From positions 620,001 to 684,000 of the forward strand of contig NJPS01000013.1 in the NCBI GenBank assembly GCA_002946415.1: a stretch of DNA of 64,000 bases. Direction: 5' to 3'. Source of the stretch: Rutstroemia sp. NJR-2017a BVV2. Lineage: Eukaryota > Ascomycota > Leotiomycetes > Helotiales > Rutstroemiaceae. Position 1 is the stretch's first letter. Each line of letters starts with the position of its first letter. Shown here piece after piece: positions 12,085 through 22,789 of this stretch. The notes under the pieces were generated by a model that saw nothing but the letters and a program-made list of their open reading frames with translations, made no database searches and had not been told where the DNA came from. The translations under genes and the position numbers were made by a program.

Positions 12085-12173
12085 TGGCACAGTAATGTGC
12101 AACTGATTTAGAACTAGATTTCCTAAGGAAGTAGGTGTTGTGGCACGGTAACATGCAACTGATTTGGAACTGA
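12085..12173 (+). repeat. Imperfect direct duplication, 33-bp units
   Basis: Units at 12085-12117 and 12141-12173 both read TGGCAC(A/G)GTAA... then GCAACTGATTT(A/G)GAACT. They are 56 bp apart start to start. All differences I see are transitions (A/G or C/T), the pattern left by RIP or deamination, although the unit is far shorter than a usual RIP target. Confidence 0.6.
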
Positions 12174-12451
12174 AGTTGCTGGAAGACTGGTTACGCCCAA
12201 TAATAGACGTATCAATGTAGGTCTTCCATGTGTGAGTGCAGCTACGCAGATGAGAGCTCCTCAGTAGACGCGATTGGAGAGTGCGATGTTAGTCCTCAAA
12301 GACATAAGATTCATTGACTGACTCACTATGTTCGCTACAAACCATAGAAGCCCCCAGTTCATTACTCTTTCGACACGAAACATCGCCGAGATACTGACAC
12401 TTGCTCTCTTCCACTGTCCATACCGACATTACCCTCCACCGCAAAGGACAT

Positions 12452-12742
12452 TCAGAACCTTGCTCGGACGAACCATAGATCAATAGCATCAAACAAACCC
12501 TCGTCGCCCAAGTGCACTTTCACATGGAGATGGAGGCGGATGAATTCACCTTCAACTTGTATAACTATTTCCGGAAGAACATCCAAAACAAGCTTTTGAT
12601 TCATGCCCACGACATCCTTGCGCTCAAACGGTGCGTTCAATTCGCGCACTGTGTACTGTGGTATTTTGACAGAAACACACTGATGACCCGTGCTGAGCAT
12701 CAAACGCATATCGACGAGGATATACCCGCCTCCCTCCGGCAA
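12452..12742 (-). CDS. Possible small unassigned ORF
   Basis: A 96-codon ORF with mixed hydrophobic and charged character (PQYTVRELNAPFERKDVVGM, then VIQVEGEFIRLHLHVKVHLG). It reads more like protein than its plus-strand counterpart. No family recognised, no introns evident, isolated in a gene-poor interval. It may be the remaining exon of a lost gene, or chance. Confidence 0.2.
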   Translation of the reverse strand: MPEGGGYILVDMRLMLSTGHQCVSVKIPQYTVRELNAPFERKDVVGMNQKLVLDVLPEIVIQVEGEFIRLHLHVKVHLGDEGLFDAIDLWFVRARF

Positions 12743-15403
12743 TTGCTGGAGTGGCGTGGCGGGGCGACAAGATCATGGGTGACTTACGAAGTACACACGC
12801 AAGCAAGCAGGCCTTACCCCGTAAATGCACAGCCATGTGATTGGGCTGGGCATGCTGACACGGATGCGTTGCGAGCAGAGGATCAGTTAGAGACGATAGC
12901 AGTTTGAGAAAGTTCTTGATGGTGACGAGCCAAGTTTAGCGTATCCGGATCCGTGGGCGGATTTGGGGGTCTATACTGCTTTAAGAATAGGATTGTTAAG
13001 GCATGATTGAGCATGTTCGGAATCGGGTTGAAGAGTCGGGGAAGAAGGATGATGGTGGATGGGTGAGAGGTAGGACTTTGCGATGCAAATCTCGCATCAC
13101 GAGGGGAATGCGACGGTGGTGCTTACTACTAATTTGGGGCAGCAGAACAGATGTAACGATCTCGCGGCGGAACGAATGGATTCCGTAGAAAATACGATAT
13201 TCATCTCAATCTCTCCTCGTCGGGTTCGTGAGAAGAAGAATAGCAACCGACCCTCAAATTCACATCGTATCGTAATATCCGACAACCAAATTTGCATCCC
13301 TTCCCTACCGAGCCTACCTTCCGAATAACATAACTTACAATACCCCAAGCCTCAAGGCAAAAACGTCGATTAAAGCGAGACAAGCAAACCCGCAACACGC
13401 CCCCTATTCCCGGAGCAGCCACTGGAGCAACCGCTTATCATTGGCCGACAGCGGAAACCCGACGTTTCAGGTCTGAGAGTAGTGTCGTTTCAAGGCTTTT
13501 GCTGCGGGGATTTTCCCAGCCTATTATTCCGGTCTGGGTCCGCGGCTGCCAGGGTGCTGCACGATGAGATGAGATCGCTTATCCTAGTCGTCGCGTACAC
13601 TTTCTAGAATTCTATTTGCTGAGTTTAAGATCACGATGTTTTTGCTCGGGGTTCGTTGGCTGAGAAGCGCTGTGGTGTGGTTGGGGAGCGGCAAAGGGAT
13701 TGATTGGGACGGAGAGATTCATAGGTTTTGTGTTGCACTGAGAACGACATAGATGCCATGTGCTTATCCTCTCAACAGGTACTATAGTTACACTCTCTTC
13801 TCAACACATCGGCTTGTTTCTGTCCGTCAGTCCGGGTGTGGCGTGTGGATCTGTTTTCTTTTCGAGAGAAGTTTTACAATTACGTGCAGAGTCTAGAATC
13901 CGAAACACCTGAGGAATACAGCGATTCCCGATTCGAATCTGGCGCTTGCTTGAATTGCGTATTTGGTGATGAATGCTTTTAGCCGGAATTTGAGAATTCC
14001 GTATTGGCTAGAACTCAGAATTCGGGATGGGAAAGCAGGTGGATTAAGAGTTTGCGATTGACATAGGAATGTGTTGATTGACATCTGAATGGACTCATTG
14101 CCACGGAAATCAGTCTCAATTAGCATTGGCGAACTCGGTAAATAGATTGGTTGTATACTTGACGTTCTACTTGATACGTGACTGCTGAAGGGGCACTCTC
14201 GGTACTATGCTGTACTTGTAGCCCCAGTCGCCGGGGCCTGTGTTGTATAAATGAGTGATTCGAACAGATGAGATATAATAGAAATAGGACCTCCCACGTC
14301 CGTCTTGGTATCTCTTGGTATCTTGGTATGGATACTTACCTGCCGGAGAGTCTGCGCAGGACGGTCAAAGACCATAGGGAGACGGGCAGATTGGCTGAGT
14401 GGTGGCGAGGGTATCGCGTTCGTACATAAGATCTACTCGATTTCCGGGGCACAGTATCTCCACTCTTAGCACTACAATCATAGTACAACGTGATGTTGCT
14501 TTAGTTTGTAACCAGTAAAAGAACCCTCAGACCATTGTAACCAAACAGCAGAACTATTCTCCGGCGATACACTGTAGGATCTCTGGGCGGAGAGTCTTGG
14601 GGAAACGTCAGCTCAGCCTCAAGGCCTGCGGTGTTATTCGTACTCGATTTCTGTTTTGGACATTTTGTGCCAACTTAGGCCAGACCCTTTATGAATAACA
14701 CGCGCCAAGGTTCAGATTTCCCCTGAATCATGCCAGGGGTTGATGAGGAATCTTATTTGGAGATTTCATTGGTTGGTTTGCATGACTAATAGTCGGCCTA
14801 TTTTCTAACCCGGACTTACTCCATGAATTTCCTGCGCCCATCAGCAACGCCATTACGTCTCGTTTGCACATCAACGCCATCCATTGCAAACCCCAAGAAC
14901 GAATCCATATCGGATTTCGGGTTGATAGGTCTTCGGCGTGTGCCTCAAGGACAAAGCTGAGTGAATGTTTGCTCCACCCACTAACATACCCTAAAGTCTT
15001 TGTCTCACACGAACTTCCACTCACGCACGACGCTCCAACGTCCGCCCAGTGCCCACTCTCCCACTCTCACTCCCACTCGTTCTCCTCTGAATCACAAAAC
15101 AGGGGTTCTGGTGGAAATGGGTCTCCCGAACAGTAACCGTCCACTAGGGTTGGTCGGTACTACTTTGAGGTAAAAGAAAAGGAAAGGGTGCACAGACAAC
15201 GCCATGAAGAATCACCCCGGACCACCCAAGAAAAATGTCAAACATGTAGGAGCTTACTCTTTACCTAGAGTTCTCATGCTCCACCATCATGCCGCACTCT
15301 ACGTCTGGTATGTCGAACCAGGCGTTTGACCCTTGTCGAGCAGATCCATATACAAATTGGACCCAAGACGAGACTTCATGCAAAAACATCTTCCTTACTT
15401 GTT

Positions 15404-15697
15404 CTCCTCCTAAGCCGCGTGTTTTCGTTTTAGTTCCATAAAAATATTCTATTCAAGTCTTGTCTTCCTTTCTCGTCCTCGTTTTATATATCCTTTTTCT
15501 TTTCCTTCATAATTGCATTGGGGCCGGTTTCCATTCTCACTCATCTCGCATCTTCTCTCTCTCTCTGGTCTGGTTCATCCAAGCATAGCGTCCTTCATTC
15601 AGATACCGACCCATTCTTTTCTATACGTCAACCACCTGGTGTGGCTTTTTCTGTTCATTAGGTGTCTCGAAAACAAGTCGTCGTTCCGTCATTCAAG
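15404..15697 (+). promoter_or_regulatory. Promoter/leader of the aspartic protease gene
   Basis: A TATA-like TTTTATATAT at about 15483-15492 is followed by a long C/T-rich leader (runs of TCTCTCTCT and CTTTTTCTTTTCC) up to the ATG at 15698 in the context AAGATGCC. Such pyrimidine tracts are common upstream of strongly expressed filamentous-fungal genes. Start site not mapped. Confidence 0.45.
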
Positions 15698-17058
15698 ATG
15701 CCTTCTTTACTTCAAACCATTTTCCTCCTCGCCCTCCTCAACCTCGCCATCGCCGCCCCAGCACCCGGAGTCCAAAAGCGAAGCTTCAAGGTCGAGCGTG
15801 TTGCAAACCCTAATTATGTTGGAAGAACAGCCGGTGCTGGTACCAGAGCTCTTTTGAAAGCATACAACAAGTATCAGATGACTGTCCCACAACAGTTGGC
15901 TGATGCGTTGAGGTCCGATGTCAACCCCGCCCGCCCAGCAGGAAAGTCAACCAAGACGAACACTGGTGTCGCAGCTGCAGCAAGTGGATCAGGAAATGGA
16001 ACTGGTGCCGGAACTGGTATTGTTGCTGCTACCCCAGAGCAAGGAGATGTGGAATATCTCTCCGTGATCGATATTGGAGGTCAAAAGATGACCATGGACT
16101 TCGATAGTGGATCGTCAGACTTGTGGGTTTTCAGCACCAACCTTGCGACTGCTTCTCAAGCCGGTCACCAAAACTTCGATGCTACCAAATCCACAACTTT
16201 CAAGTCTTTGAAGGGTGCTACATGGTCTATCTCATATGGTGATGGATCTGGAGCTGCTGGTATTGTCGGTACCGATACGGTTAACATCGGTGGAGCAACT
16301 GTCACCAACCAAGCCATCGAAATGGCTACCGCTGTCTCGCAATCCTTCGTCCAAGACACCCAATCTAACGGACTCGTCGGTCTCGCCTTCTCCAAGCTTA
16401 ACACCGTTAAGCCCACTCAACAAAAGACTTTCTTCGACAACGCCATGCCATCCCTCGCTATGCCCGTCTTCACAGCCGACCTCCGAAAGAACGCCGTCGG
16501 TTCCTACGAATTCGGAAACATCGACTCGACCAAGTTCAACGGATCTCTTTCATGGGCTGCAGTCAACACCACCCAAGGTTTCTGGCAATTCTCCTCCACC
16601 AAGTTCGCCGTTGCAGGTGGCCAAGAAATGGCCGTACCAGGTGGCCAAGCCATTGCTGACACCGGAACCACCCTCATGTTGGCCAACGCAAACATCGTGA
16701 ACGGTTACTACAGCAAAGTTCAAGGTGCAGTCAACAATCAAACCGTCGGTGGTGTTACCTTCCCTTGCAACCAGCAATTGCCCGATTTGCAAATCGATGT
16801 TGGTGGAAGCTACATGGCGACTATCCGTGGTGATGACATCAACTTTGCTCCTGTTGACAACGCTGGTACTAGTAAGTTCCCCTTCCCTCTTTTCATTTCA
16901 TACAACAACAAACTAACACATCTCCCCTCACAGCTTGCTTCGGTGGTCTTCAAGCCACTACATCCAGTCTCCAGATCTACGGCGACATCATGTTCAAGTC
17001 CCAATTCGTCGCTTTCAACGGTGGAAACAACTCTCTTGGAATGGCTCCTCATCAGTAA
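15698..17058 (+). CDS. Secreted pepsin-type aspartic protease (A1)
   Basis: Predicted secreted acid endopeptidase. Exons are 15698-16871 and 16934-17058 (intron GTAAGT...CACAG), giving 432 aa, the usual length of fungal preproproteases. A signal peptide (about 1-20, LLQTIFLLALLNLAIA) is followed by a propeptide with a Kex2-like KR site. The first catalytic motif is DFDSGSSDLWV (Asp136; DSGS instead of DTGS, a common fungal variant). The flap is SISYGDGSGAAG. The second motif is IADTGTTLM (Asp321). The C-terminal exon encodes CFGGLQATTSSLQIYGDIMF, and its Cys pairs with an earlier CN near residue 355. A Gly/Ala/Thr-rich linker (about 85-115) separates the propeptide and mature enzyme. Similar enzymes are abundant in Botrytis secretomes, but I could not test orthology. 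I started at the second ATG because the upstream one precedes no signal peptide. Confidence 0.93.
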
Positions 17059-17964
17059 TAGATGATGCTAGGATAGGATATCTCCGTGCGCGAGCTGGCT
17101 GTTAATCATATCAAAATCAAACTAAATCTTTTTGTCTCTTACAATTTTTTTTTACCTTTCGAGTATTTATAATAGATGGTGTAGTTGGTTGGGGGGAGGA
17201 GGGGGCTGGAATATGACATGTGTATATGGTGGAGGGCTCAGGGATGAAATGATAGAAAATTTTTCTGAAATGAGATGAGAATGGAACTGAATGAGTGGAA
17301 CTGAATAGAGCGGCTCGGAGGAGATGATACGAGATGAGATGAGAAATACAGAATCAAAAATATAGATGAGTATTTTACATGGTTCATAATAAATGATAGA
17401 AAGTAATTATCATTGATTACTTAATGTCTGCTTGCGAGTGTTGACGTAAAACAAAAAGGTGACGCCACCCTTGAGGTGTAGCTAGTATGGCATATATATG
17501 GTCTTTCCCACAGCTGATATTGATTGCTATGGTATGTATGGAAGGTGGAATAGTAAGGTAAGGGGACGGATGGATGAGTAGTCATCAGCCGGTCTGGGGT
17601 TTGGGGAAGGGGCAAGGATGGTTGATGGAGGTGTGGCTAGAGAGAAAATGTTCGAGAAAACGTAACTCGAGCGAAACGGGAGTGCTGGCTGTTTGGGTTT
17701 GGGGTTTTCTCTGAAGGGGTGTGGGACGGAGTTGGGAGGGAATAAGTATGAGATGGCGTGTGATTGTGAGTGTGTGGTTTCGGACGACGTGCTGGGGAAT
17801 GAGATGGTTGAGATTTGAAAGTGGGTGCGGTCTACTTCTTGTTACTGCTCTAGGGGACCTTGGGATATCTTTGCGGTGCCTACAAGTACTGGCTAAGCTG
17901 GTGAAGCCCAAATAATATCTGGAATACAATCGTTTCTTGATTTTTCGCTCTTTAATTTAAGACT
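17059..17964. other. Intergenic, start of AT-rich island
   Basis: Downstream of the protease gene there is a GAGATGAGATGAGA-type microsatellite at about 17325-17345. No gene recognised. ORFs at 17585-17929 are low quality. Confidence 0.45.
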
Positions 17965-19555
17965 ATGGCTATACAGTGTCGTTCTTCGGCTATGAATGAT
18001 GTGGACTTTTGTCGTCGTATGTTTCAAGATGTATCCCCTCGCTTATTCAGAAAAGACCCAGGCAATGAATTCGAGATCCTGTATACTCGAAATGACAATA
18101 GTAGGTACCACAAATTCAAGTCATAATCATCAGCTCTTTGGCTATTACATCTAATTCAAGAACTAGATATTGAGGAATTGAAATTCATTGGGAGTACTAA
18201 CTCAGATACCCAGCTAGACCAAGTCCAAGTAGGTCAATATCCACTATCAAGTGCCTAAATTGATTTAATAATTGTAGGACTTAAATCTTATCAAAGAGAA
18301 CTTATTTTAGTATACGCAAAATATTTTTACTTATACTTTGTATATCTGATACTTTAGTAGTATTATCAGACAAGAGAACTCATAGAGTTATCTATTGATA
18401 GCTTCTGATATACTGCAAAAGATATTATCCCGAAATAGAGTATTTCCTTCTTATCTGGATTTCGTTCGAGCCTTTAGGTTCAAAACCTGTAACGATAACA
18501 ACCTCCAAAATGGAGATCGCTGGTACTACTCTACAGATTCAAATATTACAGGTACATCTGCTTCCGCCACTCTTAGCTCAAGGTTCGATATCACTTAATA
18601 ACCGAGAATAGAGTACTGCTACAATATAAGGTTTGTTGAGAAGAATAGCAGATCAGGGGGCGATTCGTAGTCTCTTCGCCAAATGGGTATATATCAGCAG
18701 CTGAAGTTTGCAATGCAAGAGAGTATTTGGATCCTACTACAGCCCTCTTCCCACGCCTTACAATGCTTGAAGGATTTTATAACCTCAGACCAGTATGATA
18801 ATACGAGCGAAGAATATCCTCCCAGGTCAAGTTTCTTAGAACTGCATATCAATATTTTTCTTGCCCTTGCCAGAAACTGGCGGAGTATATCGAGGATCAG
18901 CGAAGAAATCTGGATACCTTGGTTTGTAACTCCCTCTTTCTGAATTACGTTTGTTCTGATTCATAGTAGGATGAAAAAGTTTCTTTTTCCTGTGTCGGTC
19001 AAGTTTCCAAATTCGACTACTCAGTTACGTTCTCGGATTGTCAACATTTGCATCAGATTAGGAAAAAGCTCTTGTAGGTACATCTAGCTTGGATAACAGC
19101 CTTGTTATTGCAAAGGGCTGTGAAACGAAATTCGGATATCTGAAGAAGATCAGGAATGTAAGAACAGAGGATCAGATTTCCCTTGAACTGCAAACGTATA
19201 TTCTTGATTTGAAAGCGCATATTCGGATAATTGCTTCGATACTTGAACAAGCTACTTGGGTCTCTGCTATGGTAAGAAGCCACTGTGTTTATGTGAGATA
19301 TATAATAGCTAACAATTACTGGAAGCTGAAACATCTTCTGGATTTTCGTAATGACGAAGTTATTCGAAATACCAACAGGTCTTTGACAGAGATTTCAGCG
19401 GAAGCCAGGAATGAAAATCAAACCATCACAGCGATTGTCAAAGAATCAGCTATAGATTCCAAGTCCCTAAAGGCGCTTACGATTCTCACAACTTTGTATC
19501 TACCCGCGACTTTGGTGGCTGTTAGTATCCCCCCTTATTTGTTTGGCTTCCATCT

Positions 19556-19854
19556 TGTTGGAACCGCTGTAGTCAGGTAGGTGGTGGGGTAGGTGGGCCT
19601 ATACCCACCACCTTAAACTTAACATCGTAGTGATCGATTAGGCTTACGAAGCCTATGACTTCAGGCTTACGATGCCTGTGGCAAATAGGCTTGAGAAGCC
19701 TAAGGCAATGGGCCTGAAAGGCCTATAAATATAGCTAGTCCTTCCTACTGTAGATAGCCTATCAGTTCAATCAAGTTAAGCATCCAGCACCTTCAAATTG
19801 ACGTCTTCTAAGCCTAAATTTACCCGCTGTGCCTCTGTACGTGCCTGTACAAGA
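19556..19854 (+). mobile_element. Solo LTR, copy 1 (299 bp)
   Basis: Begins TGTTGGAACC and ends GCCTGTACAAGA. It is flanked by a perfect 5-bp target duplication CATCT (19551-19555 and 19855-19859). The same sequence recurs at 24116-24400. It holds four short inverted-repeat units, a TATAAATATA box near 19724 and a conserved 3' half starting GCTAGTCCTTCCTACTGTAG. No gag/pol coding sequence is adjacent, so this is the product of LTR-LTR recombination. It is inserted inside the last intron of the CorA-like relic. Confidence 0.85.
19640..19724 (+). repeat. Palindrome array inside LTR copy 1
   Basis: Four 15-bp units at 19640-19654, 19663-19677, 19687-19701 and 19710-19724. The type unit is AGGCTTACGAAGCCT (arms AGGCTT/AAGCCT, 3-nt loop). 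The others differ by a few bases (AGGCTTACGATGCCT, AGGCTTGAGAAGCCT, GGGCCTGAAAGGCCT). Spacing is regular at about 23 nt, just upstream of the LTR TATA box. Confidence 0.8.
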
Positions 19855-20168
19855 CATCTAACAGTCTCAGACAATATTCAGCTCAAACCTTATTCAGATA
19901 AAAGACGAAGGGGATATGAAAGGAACACACTTTGTTCTAGCGGGCCAATTTTGGATTTATATAGTCACAACACTAGCTGGGACCTTCTTGACTGTGTTGT
20001 ATATTTTCTGGGTCTCGCGGAGGCGCTCGTGTCAGATCAATACTACAAGGACTCATTGAACACGTAGTTGTATAACTTGCACTCGTGGATTAGAAGAATA
20101 GAATACTGGTTTAATAAGCAGAATCTGTGCTTTAAACAGCCCACGGTCTTGCTCCTTGTCAACAATAT

Positions 20169-20629
20169 TTACTGATTCAGCGAGTCTCTTACTTCCTCCA
20201 GATACTCAAGGCAAGCGAGAATGTCCGGATGATCTCGCCCCAGAACTCTTATTTCTTTTTTATAGAGGTCATCGAATATTTTGTACACCTCCAATACACG
20301 CTCTTGTTTAATTACCACATCCCCAATATTATGCAGGCTCGTTAGAATGTGGTGGTGCTCAGAGGGTAGGGTCCGCATCCTCACAGCCAAGACACGTCTG
20401 TGCATCTCCTCGCCTTCCTGTAGACGATTTTGCTGGCAATATATTGATGCCATGTTGGCCATACTCATCAAAACACTTTGGTGATCAGGACCCATGACCG
20501 TGATTTTCGCTTCGATTGTCTCGGATGTGAGCCTTTCAGCTCAATATACTTCTCTGGGGCTTCCAGTTCTCTTTTCAACTCTTTTTTACCTTGATTTTCC
20601 AGTGTATTTAGAGTTCTTTCTCTCTTCAT
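20169..20629 (-). pseudogene. TPR (kinesin-light-chain-like) fragment
   Basis: The 108-codon ORF at 20169-20495 encodes tetratricopeptide units of the type found in fungal NLR/TPR proteins: MGPDHQSVLMSMANMASIYC, then EGEEMHRRVLAVRMRTL and HHILTSLHNIGDVV, then VLGRDHPDILACLEYLEE. Another frame upstream (20500-20629) continues with SHP and TIEAKITV-like residues, so a frameshift separates the two. No NB-ARC or N-terminal effector domain is present. Probably the surviving end of a degraded NLR-like gene; function as a gene is unlikely. Confidence 0.6.
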
Positions 20630-21231
20630 AGAATCAATAAGGTCAAACCTAATATTCTCACAACACCCCTTAAATCGAGTTTATTCCTTGGATTAATTTT
20701 CCACACACTATTGCCTCACTCGTCTCCTCACACGAGCTGCGTATGCTATGAGTCCAAGAATAAACCATGGGCCCCGACCCGTAATGAAACTGTTCGGGCA
20801 CTCATTCGAGCCCTTTGGTCTTACAGCCTCAATCATCGCAAGCTGGGAAAGGTCAATATTGACTGTCAAATCCGGCAATCGAAAAATCTTTGGTGTGTCT
20901 TTTGCGTAGCTGTATTTTGGTTCTAGTGCTCTGGAATCGTTGACAACCATTCTGTGCGGACGGCAAAGCCAGGTAAAATTATCACAGCCTCCATTGTCTC
21001 TCCTACTCTCTTGCGAGCGCACTCGCCAGGAAAGGATTTGTCCCTTGTCGTGAGATGCCAAATCTTATGCATGAAGCAGCTCAAAGAGCGGTCATTCTTT
21101 CCTTCCTTAATTTCACTATTTGTATTGTAACTGGTTAGCGAGTCTGAAGTGCTCGAACTATTTAAAGAGATTATTACTTTATTCTTTAATTGAAATGAAC
21201 TCTTCTCAGCAAACTTGGGTAAACTTCGCAA
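20630..21231. other. Degraded interval with unassigned minus-strand ORFs
   Basis: Minus-strand ORFs at 20708-21061 and 20923-21231 overlap in different frames and contain protein-like stretches (HKIWHLTTRDKSFPGECARK, then FRLPDLTVNIDLSQLAMIEA). I do not recognise a family. They could be remains of the upstream part of the TPR-containing gene. Confidence 0.3.
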
Positions 21232-22789
21232 CTAATCTGACCAAGGGTCATATCCAGTATCAGGATGTGGCCATCCGAGATCCTCTGCGATATCAGACCA
21301 ATGCAAAACCTCTCCGCCCTCTTCGTCTGAGTCAGAGTAGATACGATAGCTACTTCCACCCCCGACCGTCGCTTTGTAATTCCTGGATTGTTTCTTTTGC
21401 CTTCTGCTCTCCCGTTCCTTATCTAAGCGTAGCTCCTCGACTTTCGTAGCTTCAGCCCAGGTCTGGAATGCTTCCTTTTTTAGGGTACAGAATAGTATAA
21501 CCTCTCTCGCAGCCAAGACATCCTCCAAACAATCGTGGATAGCCTCTTTATTCTTCCGGATTCCAATATGAACCAGTTCAGAGCAGAGTGTCTGTAATCC
21601 CCACCGAATGCGATGAATGCCAACAGCGTTTCTCGACAAGATCCCAGAATCCACAATACGGTGATGGATCATCCTCAAGGCATCCAAGTCATGCTGTAAT
21701 GCATGGCCGACAATGATAGTATTACTATCGATATATTTCCACAGCTCTAACCTGGCTGCCTCCCAGCCCCGCAGCGTCTGCCCTTGCCGAGTCGCAGTTT
21801 CAAGTATGCTTTTCGATATACCATGGATTGAAGCCCGCATCTGGATTATGGGTTCTCGGGGACACACATATCGGTTAAGAAGTACTGCGCCAGTAAAATA
21901 GTCGGTAACGCAAAGTAAAATCGCTTCACTCCCTCCACCAGCAACACCTGCCATTTCACAGTCAAGGGCCACCGCAAGGAATTTCGTCTCCGCGGAGGCT
22001 GGTGGGGTTTGTCGGAAGTCTTCGTGTTTAAACGCGCGTAGAGGCATTTGGAAATCGTGCGTTGGTGAGGTCTTGCAGCCTCTGCCCCCATCAATGCAGC
22101 ATTTATACGGCCTCTTTGAGTTCTGCAACGTTTTGGAGTATAAGCATTTTCCCGACATTGATCCTCATACAATAAAACATACCCATTTATTTCGCTTATA
22201 TAAATGGAAGATACAATCTCGACCGACCGCGTTCTTTTCTTGACCTTTACTATTTTAGTTTAACCCCTATCATCAGCAGGGGAAACTTACTATTACAGCG
22301 CTTGCATTTCCGTGAATTGGCATAATCTAACGAATTGTACGGGTGGATAATGAAGCCGTTCTCCTGGAGCTCCATTGGCGTATGGCAATGTGCCGACAAC
22401 GCATTGCGCACAATGTCATATTCAGACTCCATAATCACAGACCAGGGTACACCTTGAGGGGTAGTCTTGACCGCAGGTATTGTTATCTGGGGATTACTAG
22501 AGCCCGCTTTGGTTGCACTTGGTGGTTGCCCATGTTCGCGTTTCGTTGTATGAATATGACGCCCGAGTGCCTGTGGCTTTGCCGGTTTAATGAGAGAAGC
22601 CGCTTGCTGTTTCTTGTGTGCAGGTGAGTCTCGGATATGTTGATCTAGCGCTGTCTGTGCTTTGAACGACCTGTTGCACGGCGCACAGCGGGCTAACATC
22701 GTGGGTGTATGGGGCCAGATTTGGGGTACTGTTGGTTTGAGAATTGGTAGAGAAGACGCTTGTGGGGACGATCGCTCAAGTAAAGCCAT
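21232..22789 (-). CDS. Zinc-finger DEDDh RNA exonuclease (REX-like)
   Basis: Predicted 3'-5' exoribonuclease. Exons (minus strand) are 22291-22789 and 21232-22163 (intron GTAAGT...TGAG), giving 476 aa with an intact frame. A C2H2 finger near residues 34-56 (CAPCNRSFKAQTALDQHI...H) is followed by a Lys/Pro/Thr-rich linker. A CKRC pair and a Cys-rich CCIDGGRGCK...TH motif (about 188-202) form a likely second zinc site. The exonuclease core has all expected residues: LDCEM (Asp234, Glu236), GHALQHDL (Asp325), and HDCLEDVLAA (His375, Asp380). The tail is Lys/Arg-rich, then acidic, ending YDPWSD. It sits alone between decayed sequences yet keeps every catalytic residue, so it is probably functional or only recently silenced. 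Which REX subfamily it belongs to is unclear. Confidence 0.85.

Larger units (their letters stand above)
10634..15697. other. Long gene-poor interval, 5 kb
   Basis: No gene that I can support. Contains an imperfect 33-bp direct duplication (12085-12117 and 12141-12173), a TCTTGGTA-type short repeat near 14303-14330, and several low-quality ORFs. The best unassigned ORF is at 12452-12742 on the minus strand, listed separately. A pyrimidine-rich promoter-like stretch occupies the last 300 bases. Confidence 0.4.
17965..20059 (+). pseudogene. CorA-like membrane protein relic, stop-ridden and carrying a solo LTR
   Basis: A decayed fungal CorA-like (Mg2+-transporter-fold) gene. Recognisable pieces in one frame include SDILQKILSRNRVFPSYLDFVRAF (18396 on), NIRFVEKN, MGIYQQLKFAMQESIWILLQ (18683 on), then after a frame change TEISAEARNENQTITAIVKES and SLKALTILTTLYLPATLVA. 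The last exon (19871-20059) encodes TIFSSNL and a second membrane helix, FWIYIVTTLAGTFLTVLYIFW. In-frame stops lie at 18347, 18383, 18596, 18599 and 18668, and the frame breaks near 19074. Several stops would arise from CAA/CAG or TGG by C-to-T or G-to-A change, the RIP signature. A 54-nt intron (GTAAGA at about 19272) seems preserved. The final intron (19521-19870) contains a solo LTR. The N-terminal ORF at 17965 (MNDVDFCRRMFQDVSPRLF) may be exon 1. Confidence 0.75.

Noticed and set aside
14378..14450. tRNA-like D-arm (GGCAGATTGGCTGAGTGGT)
   Set aside because: The D-arm resembles tRNA-Leu/Ser, but there is no GGTTCGANTCC B box downstream and no complementary acceptor stem.
17965..20059. Treating the CorA-like locus as an intact multi-exon gene
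   Set aside because: At least five in-frame stops lie within conserved segments where no plausible introns could remove them all.
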